From assembly GCF_014267175.1 (NCBI RefSeq), contig NZ_JACMTR010000002.1, positions 5,543,501-5,607,500 on the forward strand: 64,000 nt of DNA, in the 5' to 3' direction. The notes under the pieces were generated by a model, which worked only from the letters and a program-made list of their open reading frames with translations, did not search any database and was not told the origin of the DNA. This DNA is from Pseudonocardia sp. C8 (lineage in GTDB: Bacteria; Actinomycetota; Actinomycetes; Mycobacteriales; Pseudonocardiaceae). Below are positions 57,827-64,000 of this stretch, piece after piece; positions within the stretch are counted from its first letter, which is position 1, and each line of letters begins with the position of its first letter. The position numbers were made by a program, and so were the translations under genes.

Positions 57827-60277
57827 TTAGTTCTCGCCGGACTTCTCCGGCGACACCTGTTCCGGGGTGGACCCGTTCGACGAGCCGTTGCCCGAGGATG
57901 TCGCCGTCCCGGTGCTGGCCGCGCCGTCCGACCCGGCGGGCGTGCCGGACGGGTCCTGGGTCGCGGCCTCCGCAGCGACCTCGCTCCCCGGGGTCGCGAC
58001 GGCCGGGGTGTCGGTGGTCGGCGCGTCCTCCGCGGTGACCTCGGCGGGCTCCTCCGGCTCCGGGGCGGGGTCGCCGCGGCGGACGGCGGCGAGCAGCATC
58101 TGCGAGACGTCCTGGACCTTGACGGCCTCGCCGACGGTCTGGTTGACCCCGTCGGTCATCATCGTGCGGCAGAACGGGCAGCCGACCGCGAGGGTGCCGG
58201 AGGGTTCGCCGTTCCGCCCGGCCTGGGTGAGGGTCTCGGCGGCCTCCTCGGCGCGGGTGAAGTTGATCCGCTTGCCGATCCGCTCCTCCATCCACATCCG
58301 GGCGCCACCGGCGCCGCAGCACATGGACCGGTCGGCGTGCCGGGGCATCTCCGACAGCGTCGCGCCGGAGGCGCCGACCAGGGCGCGGGGCTCTTCGTAG
58401 ACCTCGTTGTGCCGGCCCAGGTAGCAGGGGTCGTGGTAGGTGACCGGGCCCGAGTCCTCCCCGGCCGGCGCGGAGACCGGCACCAGCTTCTTGTCCCGCA
58501 CCAGCTTGTTCAGCAGCTGGGTGTGGTGCACGACCTCGTAGTGCCCGTCCAGCTGCGGGTACTCGCGGCCCAGCGTGTTGAGGCAGTGCGGGCAGGTCGT
58601 GACGATCTTGCGGGTGCCCGGCTCGCGCCCGGAGAAGACCGTGTTGAGCACCTCGACGTTCTGCTGGGCCAGCATCTGGAACACGAACTCGTTGCCCGAG
58701 CGCCGGGCCGGGTCACCGGTGCAGGTCTCCTCCGGGCCGAGCACCACGAACTTCGTGCCCGAGCGGTGCAGCAGCTCGGCGGTGGCCTGGATGGTCTTCT
58801 TCTGGCCGTCGTCGAACGCGCCGGCGCAGCCGACCCAGAACAGGTACTCGGTGTCGGGGGACAGTTCGCCGTCGAAGACCGGGACCTCGAAGTCCAGGCC
58901 CTTGGTCCACTCCAGGCGGTCCTTGGCGTTCTGCCCCCAGGGGTTGCCCTTGTTCTCCAGGTTCTTGAACAGCGAGTTGAGCTCGGTCGGGAACTCCGAC
59001 TCGATCATGACCTGGTAGCGGCGCATGTCCACGATGTGGTCGACGTGCTCGATGTCGACCGGGCACTGCTCGACACACGCCCCGCACATGGTGCAGGACC
59101 ACAGCACGTCCGGGTCGATCACCCCGAGCACGTCCTGGCCGCCGACCAGCGGCCGCTCGGCCTCCTTGCGCGCCGACTCCGGGATCGCGGCCAGCCGGGC
59201 CTGCGCGTCGTCGCCGGTGATCCCGACCTCGTCACCGGCCATGTCCGTGGACCCGCCGGCCAGCAGGTAGGGGGCCTTGTCGTAGGCGTGGTCACGCAGC
59301 GCGTTGACCAGCAGCTTCGGGCTCAGCGGCTTCTCGGTGTTCCAGGCCGGGCACTGCGACTGGCACCGGCCGCACTCGGTGCAGGTGGTGAAGTCCAGCA
59401 GCCCCTTCCAGGTGAAGTCCTCCACCCGGCCGGCACCGAACACGTCGGTGTCCGGGTCGGCCTCCTCGAAGTCCAGCGGCTGACCACCGGACATCATCGG
59501 CTTCAGCGCGCCGAGGGCCTTGTAGCCGTCGTCGTTGCGCTTGAAGTAGATGTTCGGGAACGCGGTGAACCGGTGCCAGGCCACCCCCATCGTCGGGGTC
59601 AGCGCCAGCACGATCAGCCACACCGTCGCCGAGAGCACCTTCACCGTGGCGAACACCGTGACCAGCGTCGGCGAGGCCGGCAGGACCGCCCCGAGCGCCT
59701 TCGACAGCGGCGCCGACCAGGTCGGCACGTCGAACACCCCGAGCGCCTCCTTGGCGCCCCGCACCACCAGGATGCCCAGGCCCTCGAGGAACACGATCGC
59801 CTCGACGAAGTACGCCCGGCCCTGGTGCGAGCCGTAGAACCGCGACATCCGCCCCTTGATCCGCGGGTTGTTCAGCTGCCGGATCGCGATCAGCACGGCG
59901 ATGCCGACCACGGTGCCCACACCGAGGATCTCCACGAACAGGCTGTACAGGCTCCACTCGCCGATCAGCGGCAGGTGGTACGTCGGGCTCCACACCTCCA
60001 CGAACGCCTCGACCAGCGCCAGGAACAGCCCGCCGAAGCCGACCATCACCAGCCAGTGGAACACCCCGACGTGGCTCCACTTGAGCATCCTGGTGTGCCC
60101 CAGGGTCTCCTTCAGCATCGTCGCGAACCGCGGCCCGAACGGGCCCGTCCGCGTCGGGTCCGGCTGGCCCAGCCGAATGATCGACACCATCTTCGCGACG
60201 GTGCGTGCGATCAGCACCACCGCGACGATCGCCGACACCACCGTGACAGTGCCCAGCGTGTACTGCACCCAGGTCAT
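57827..60277 (-). CDS. Membrane Fe-S/heterodisulfide-reductase-type protein (Rv0338c-like)
   Basis: The 816-aa protein has an N-terminal membrane domain with about five helices (TLGTVTVVSAIVAVVLIART, VGVFHWLVMVGFGGLFLALV and others), two 4Fe-4S motifs (CTECGRCQSQCP and CTMCGACVEQCP) and two CCG domains (CPHCLNT, CCGAGGARMW, GCPFCRTMM) as in HdrD/GlpC. The last ~100 residues are an Ala/Pro/Ser-rich tail. It probably moves electrons between the quinone pool and a soluble partner. The homologue Rv0338c lies next to iniR in M. tuberculosis; here it is 15 kb from the ini-like locus. ATG 60277 follows GGAGG. Confidence 0.92.
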   Translation of the reverse strand: MTWVQYTLGTVTVVSAIVAVVLIARTVAKMVSIIRLGQPDPTRTGPFGPRFATMLKETLGHTRMLKWSHVGVFHWLVMVGFGGLFLALVEAFVEVWSPTYHLPLIGEWSLYSLFVEILGVGTVVGIAVLIAIRQLNNPRIKGRMSRFYGSHQGRAYFVEAIVFLEGLGILVVRGAKEALGVFDVPTWSAPLSKALGAVLPASPTLVTVFATVKVLSATVWLIVLALTPTMGVAWHRFTAFPNIYFKRNDDGYKALGALKPMMSGGQPLDFEEADPDTDVFGAGRVEDFTWKGLLDFTTCTECGRCQSQCPAWNTEKPLSPKLLVNALRDHAYDKAPYLLAGGSTDMAGDEVGITGDDAQARLAAIPESARKEAERPLVGGQDVLGVIDPDVLWSCTMCGACVEQCPVDIEHVDHIVDMRRYQVMIESEFPTELNSLFKNLENKGNPWGQNAKDRLEWTKGLDFEVPVFDGELSPDTEYLFWVGCAGAFDDGQKKTIQATAELLHRSGTKFVVLGPEETCTGDPARRSGNEFVFQMLAQQNVEVLNTVFSGREPGTRKIVTTCPHCLNTLGREYPQLDGHYEVVHHTQLLNKLVRDKKLVPVSAPAGEDSGPVTYHDPCYLGRHNEVYEEPRALVGASGATLSEMPRHADRSMCCGAGGARMWMEERIGKRINFTRAEEAAETLTQAGRNGEPSGTLAVGCPFCRTMMTDGVNQTVGEAVKVQDVSQMLLAAVRRGDPAPEPEEPAEVTAEDAPTTDTPAVATPGSEVAAEAATQDPSGTPAGSDGAASTGTATSSGNGSSNGSTPEQVSPEKSGEN

Positions 60278-60843
60278 GTGGAGAAACCTCCCTTGAGAGC
60301 ACCCGGCCCGAGGGCTGTCCGGGGCCGTGCCTGCCTGGGACGGACGCCTCCCGGGGCGCGGTCGTCGCGGCGGAACGGGACGGGAACCATGCTTCGTTCG
60401 CGGAGGGACGTCCGGTGGCGCGCACGCGGCCGCGGGCAGGGCGAACCGTGCCCCCGGGACCGGGCGGGCCTCTCCATCGCAGTGCCTCCTCGGACGTCGC
60501 CGTCGCGTTGATGTGGTGGGACGCGACGGCGGTCGGGGCGAAGAGTAGTGCTCCCGGCCGACGTGCGCCCCGCCCCGTCGGGGACGGCCCGTGCTTGTTA
60601 CCGAACAGTAGCCTCTGCTGACCATGACATCTCGCCCCTGGCGGGTCCCACTGCAGGACGCGAGGTGAGGCGCGAGTCACGCTCCTCGGTGCGGTACACG
60701 ATTCGGCCGACCGTGTCGATTCGACCGCGGTGCGTGGCGTTCACACCGGGCGTACGGACCACTCCTCTACTATCGCCGTCGGGTCTCGTGGTCTACTCGC
60801 CTGCGGGAGCGACCGGGAGAAGCGGATTCCGCAAGGAGGAGCT
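60278..60843. other. Long divergent intergenic region
   Basis: It separates the leftward Fe-S protein from the rightward secretion-like operon. Frames here are poor in third-position GC. TACTAT at about 60769-60774 could be a -10 element for the rightward operon, whose first start has AAGGAGGAG immediately upstream. I see no repeat or RNA gene. Confidence 0.4.
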
Positions 60844-61119
60844 GTGAAGACCTCGTTCGAGGCGATCCAGCTGGTGCTCGCGCAGGGCGAGCTCACGACC
60901 GTCAACCTCCGCGACTGGATCACGAACAACATCGTGCCGCTGATCCTGCTCGCGATCGCCGTCATGCTGCTCTGGATCGGCGGACGGGGAGACAACGCCG
61001 GGGTGGCCCGGCGCAGCGTCGGGCTGCTGGTGGGCCTCGTCGCCCTGGGCATCGCCGTGACCGGCAACGGTCCGGCCGTCGGTCAGGCGCTGGCGAACCT
61101 GCTCGTGTCCACGGGCTGA
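60844..61119 (+). CDS. Small two-helix membrane protein, VirB2/pilin-like topology
   Basis: GTG 60844 has AAGGAGGAG 5 nt upstream. The 91-aa product starts with VKTSFEAIQLVLAQGELTTV and has two hydrophobic helices (NIVPLILLAIAVMLLWIGG and VGLLVGLVALGIAVTGNG). This size and topology resemble VirB2/TrbC-like subunits of type IV secretion systems, and the genes that follow fit that idea. No sequence motif proves it. The next gene starts 3 bp after its stop. Confidence 0.7.
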   Translation: MKTSFEAIQLVLAQGELTTVNLRDWITNNIVPLILLAIAVMLLWIGGRGDNAGVARRSVGLLVGLVALGIAVTGNGPAVGQALANLLVSTG

Positions 61120-61122
61120 TCC

Positions 61123-61839
61123 GTGCTGGTTCGCACGGACGACGAGGTGTACCGCGTCGACGCGGTCTGGCTCGGGCCGCCGCGGGCCACGTTCCCCTGG
61201 CGGGCCCGGTACGTCAGCTACGGCGTCGGGCTGCTCGTCATGATGCTGATCATGATCGTCCAGCGGCGGCTGGGCATCGGACTGGACTTCTTCTCGGTCG
61301 CCTGGGCGCTGGTGGGGACCGTCGCGATCACCCGGTTCCTCGGCAAGAAGATCGACTACGAGCGCCCGCTGGGGCAGGTCCTGGCGCATTTCTGGGCCGA
61401 GGTCACCGGACCGCGTCCCGGACGCAAGCCCGCCCACGGCTCGGTGCGTGCCGGGCACGTCCGGGTGCACGCCTCGTCCCGTGGCCGCCCGGGGTCCCGG
61501 GGGGCGCGGCCCTGGAAGGCCCCTGCCCGCGAGGGCGCCGTCGCGGCGCGCGACCGCGGCGCCCCCGTCACGAGCGGGCCGTTCGGCAAGCCGGTTCCCA
61601 CGAAGGGCCCGCTCGTGGGAGCGCCGTCGGGTGCGACCGTCGCGCCCGCCGTGGCCGGGACGCCGGATGCGGGGCCGGCGCGCGTCGTCCCGCCGCTGCC
61701 CGAGCCCGGCAGCGCGCCCCGCAAGCGCGGCCCGTTCCGCATCGCACGCGGCCGGACCCGCGGTCGCGGCGCCACCGCGCCGGCCCGCATCAGCCGTCCC
61801 GATCCCTGGCACAGGGGTGGCCACCGTGGCCGCGCCTGA
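61123..61839 (+). CDS. Membrane protein of a T4SS-like operon
   Basis: This 238-aa protein starts with a soluble ~25-residue segment and a strong membrane region (VSYGVGLLVMMLIMIVQRRL, then LDFFSVAWALVGTVAITRFL), after which ~150 residues are Arg/Pro/Gly-rich and probably disordered. The layout, with neighbours on both sides, resembles the small VirB3/PrgI-type proteins of type IV secretion-like clusters in actinobacteria. The tail contains a palindromic repeat at 61569-61617. It starts 3 bp after the preceding gene and overlaps the ATPase gene by 14 bp. Confidence 0.72.
   Translation: MLVRTDDEVYRVDAVWLGPPRATFPWRARYVSYGVGLLVMMLIMIVQRRLGIGLDFFSVAWALVGTVAITRFLGKKIDYERPLGQVLAHFWAEVTGPRPGRKPAHGSVRAGHVRVHASSRGRPGSRGARPWKAPAREGAVAARDRGAPVTSGPFGKPVPTKGPLVGAPSGATVAPAVAGTPDAGPARVVPPLPEPGSAPRKRGPFRIARGRTRGRGATAPARISRPDPWHRGGHRGRA
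61569..61617 (+). repeat. Palindromic repeat inside a coding region
   Basis: CACGAGCGGGCCGTTCG (61569-61585) pairs with CGAAGGGCCCGCTCGTG (61601-61617) with one mismatch. It has the same 49-bp span and arm core as the intergenic hairpin at 54630-54678. In frame it encodes VTSGPFGKPVPTKGPLV in a disordered tail. Confidence 0.8.
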
Positions 61840-64000
61840 GAAGACCTCCCGCCGGGCCGGCAGGCGTGGCCGTGCCCGGGCCGGCGAGGGTGGATCGGAC
61901 TACACGCCGTCGATCGCGCTGCGCTCCATCGACGGTCACCTGACGCGCACCGGCACCCAGGTCATGGCCTGGTACCGGCTCGCGGCGCAGGCGTGGAGCT
62001 TCCGCAGCGACAACCAGCGCGAGGTGCTGATCCGCCAGATCGCCGCCCAGCTCGGCGAGCTGCAGGGCCGCTGGCTGCACCTGCGCGTCACCACCCGGCC
62101 GTACCCGGTGCACATGTGGGCCGAGTCGTTCGACCAGAACGCGATGGGCCGGATGCCCGACGTGCCCGGCGCCCTGGGCTGGGACGGGTTCCTGGAGGGC
62201 GAGCAGCGCCACCTCATGGGGCTGTCGATGGCCGACAAGGAGGTCTTCCTCGGCATCGAGGTCTCCGGCCGGGGCCTGCTCGACCGCTGGGTCGAGCGCG
62301 CCGCGCCCGTCCTCGACCGGATCGCACCGTCGGCCGTGCGGGCCGAGCTCGCCGCGCTGGAGTCCGAGGTCAACCACCTCGACGTCCTCGTCGCCGGGTC
62401 CGGGCTGGACGCCGTCCCGGCCACCGCCGAGGACATGGCCTGGCTGATGCACCGCTCGGTGGCGCTCGGCCTGCCGGCACCGCGCGGGCTGTCCTCGGTG
62501 CCACGCGGGGTCTCCACCTGGGAACCCGAGGATCTCGCCGCCTTCACCGAGGGCGTCGACCTGCACCAGGAGCCGTACGCGCCGACCGTGCAGGTCGTCG
62601 GGCGGATGCGGTCGCAGGCGGTGTCCCGCAACGTCGCGGTGCTGTCCGTGGGGCTGATGGAGGGCCTGCGCATCCCCGAGGTCGACGACCCGTGGATGCA
62701 GCACTCGGACCGGCTGCCGTTTCCCGTCGAGTGGTCGGCCCGGATCTACGTGCGCCGCCCGGAGGACGTCACCGGCGAGCTGCAGCGCCAGATGGGCAAG
62801 GTGCGCAGCCAGATCCGGCACTACACCCACGACCACGACCTCGACCCGCCGATGTCGCTGGCCCGCCAGGCCGACCGGGTGCTGGAGGTCGAGGACGAGC
62901 TCACCACCGGGCTCACCCAGCTCAACACCCGGCTCTACGGCTGGTGGCGGATCGCCGTGTCCGGCCGGGACGAGGCCGAGGCCACCACCCGTGCCCAGCA
63001 GGTCGTCGACCTGTACCGGCCCAAGGTGCAGATCGAGCACCCCGAGGCCCAGTACCGCTACGCCCGCGAGTTCATCCCCGGCGAACCCCTGGCGTCGACG
63101 GCGTACCGGCGGCGCGGCAGCGTCACCTGGGCGGCGGCCGGGGTGCCGGCCGCGACCGCGTCCGTCGGTGACCGGCGCGGGATCATGCTCGGCGAGACGT
63201 GCACGGCGACCCGCCGCCCGGTCGCCTGGGACCCGTGGCTCGCGCAGGAGGTGCGCCGCGCGTCCGGCCTGACCGCGATCGTCGGCGGCCTGGGGTCCGG
63301 AAAGTCCTTTTTGACCGGTTTGGTGGTGTACAAGACGCTGCGTGCCGGGGCCCGCTGGACGGTGCTCGACCCGTCCGGCCCGCTGTCGGAGCTGACCCGG
63401 CTGCCGGAGCTCACGCCGTTCTCCCGGCACATCAACCTGCTGCGCGCCGACCCGGGCATCCTCAACCCGTACCGGGTCGTCGCCGAGCCCCGCCCGGACC
63501 ACTTCGCCGACGACGAGGACCCCGAGCGGGCCTGGAAGCGGGAACGCTCGCTGGCCGCCGCCACCCGTCGCCGGCTGGTGCTGGACGTGCTGTCCGGCCT
63601 GCTGCCGTACGAGATCTCCCGGCAGCCGCACACCCGGATCGTGCTGCTCCGGGCGGTCCGCGAGGTCGGCGGCTCCCCGGACCGGCACCCCGGCATGGTG
63701 ATCGACGTGCTGCGCCGGCACGCGGCCGACGGCGAGGAGCACGCCGGCGTCGTCGCCGACTTCCTCGACGAGCGCCGCGAGCTGCCGCAGGCCGCGCTGC
63801 TGTTCCCGGACGCCACCCGCGACGACCCGTGGCACGCCGACCGCGACTACCGCCTCACCGTGCTGACCATGCAGGGGCTGTCGCTGCCCCGCCCGGGCAG
63901 CCCGCGCGAGGAGTGGACCGACAACGAGTCGCTCGGCGTGGAGCTGCTCAACCTGGCGTCCTGGCTGACCCAGCGCACCATCTACGACGCCGACCGGAAC
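61826..64000 (+). CDS. VirB4/TraC-like ATPase (3' end beyond the window)
   Basis: An uninterrupted frame from GTG 61826 (GTG 61817 is an alternative) runs to the window edge, about 725 residues. The N-terminal ~480 residues resemble the VirB4 N-terminal domain (YTPSIALRSIDGHLTRTGTQ, VMAWYRLAAQAWSFRSDNQR). The motor domain begins with Walker A VGGLGSGKSFLTGLVVYK (residues ~484-501) and a following WTVLDPSGPLSELTRL. Such ATPases power substrate transfer by type IV secretion-like machines; in many actinobacteria a conserved chromosomal cluster of this type exists with unknown cargo. The three genes here overlap or nearly touch and form one operon. Confidence 0.85.
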   Translation, partial: MAAPEKTSRRAGRRGRARAGEGGSDYTPSIALRSIDGHLTRTGTQVMAWYRLAAQAWSFRSDNQREVLIRQIAAQLGELQGRWLHLRVTTRPYPVHMWAESFDQNAMGRMPDVPGALGWDGFLEGEQRHLMGLSMADKEVFLGIEVSGRGLLDRWVERAAPVLDRIAPSAVRAELAALESEVNHLDVLVAGSGLDAVPATAEDMAWLMHRSVALGLPAPRGLSSVPRGVSTWEPEDLAAFTEGVDLHQEPYAPTVQVVGRMRSQAVSRNVAVLSVGLMEGLRIPEVDDPWMQHSDRLPFPVEWSARIYVRRPEDVTGELQRQMGKVRSQIRHYTHDHDLDPPMSLARQADRVLEVEDELTTGLTQLNTRLYGWWRIAVSGRDEAEATTRAQQVVDLYRPKVQIEHPEAQYRYAREFIPGEPLASTAYRRRGSVTWAAAGVPAATASVGDRRGIMLGETCTATRRPVAWDPWLAQEVRRASGLTAIVGGLGSGKSFLTGLVVYKTLRAGARWTVLDPSGPLSELTRLPELTPFSRHINLLRADPGILNPYRVVAEPRPDHFADDEDPERAWKRERSLAAATRRRLVLDVLSGLLPYEISRQPHTRIVLLRAVREVGGSPDRHPGMVIDVLRRHAADGEEHAGVVADFLDERRELPQAALLFPDATRDDPWHADRDYRLTVLTMQGLSLPRPGSPREEWTDNESLGVELLNLASWLTQRTIYDADRN

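Noticed and set aside
57788..60511. 907-codon plus-strand frame across the Fe-S protein gene
   Set aside because: It is antisense to clear cysteine motifs of the membrane Fe-S protein on the minus strand.

Overview
The window is about 74% GC, with dense genes, strongly GC-biased third codon positions, many GTG starts and frequent 4-bp stop/start overlaps. The gene set fits a high-GC actinobacterium of the order Pseudonocardiales, probably Pseudonocardia or a close relative: an IniA/IniC dynamin pair, GTP-dependent PEP carboxykinase, a FadE5-type acyl-CoA dehydrogenase, an Rv0338c-type Fe-S reductase and an actinobacterial bacterial NO synthase. Many genes correspond to genes that lie between roughly Rv0207c and Rv0343 in Mycobacterium tuberculosis (NYN protein, trmB, pckA, fadE5, dcd, Fe-S reductase, iniR, iniA, iniC). 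The genus is an inference.

Layout. 1-9.8 kb: a partial gene, an orphan small gene, an FAD-linked oxidase, an amidohydrolase with a NYN nuclease, a hotdog thioesterase flanked by related hairpins, and a minus-strand operon of two GT2 glycosyltransferases, trmB and a NO synthase oxygenase. 10-15 kb: small membrane proteins, a TetR regulator divergent from a 14-TM MFS pump with an operator-like dyad, then the first block of a ~62-bp repeat. 15-23.6 kb: pckG, cstA with its YbdD partner, a large unknown protein and small genes. 23.8-28.4 kb: a branched-chain-type 2-oxoacid dehydrogenase operon (E1alpha, E1beta, E2) and fxsA. 28.5-39.6 kb: the second repeat block, a 44-aa gene, an AAA ATPase, a solitary GroES-like protein, a VanW protein, a CBS protein, a FadE5-like dehydrogenase behind two TTAC-N6-GTAA palindromes, a Tat-exported amidase, a methyltransferase and an IspD-like enzyme.

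39.7-50.9 kb is the most interesting part: an expanded isoniazid-inducible-gene (ini) type locus. It holds an IniR-like STAND/LuxR regulator, IniC- and IniA-like dynamins overlapping by 4 bp, two tandem IniB-domain proteins each followed by a strong hairpin, and a divergently transcribed Hsp70-type ATPase that has lost its substrate-binding domain and gained a membrane anchor. The third 62-bp repeat block lies between the convergent regulator and IniC genes. Together this looks like an envelope-stress, membrane-remodelling module.

51-64 kb: membrane proteins, a hydrolase with a Cys nucleophile elbow, an MmcQ/YjbR protein, a PPOX flavoprotein, tRNA-Gly(CCC), an epimerase-fold protein lacking its catalytic residues, dcd, a membrane Fe-S reductase and the start of a type-IV-secretion-like operon whose VirB4-like ATPase runs off the window.

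At least twelve genes have a TANNNT hexamer 6-8 nt before the start codon and no ribosome-binding site, which suggests leaderless transcripts. Several intergenic hairpins share arm sequences.
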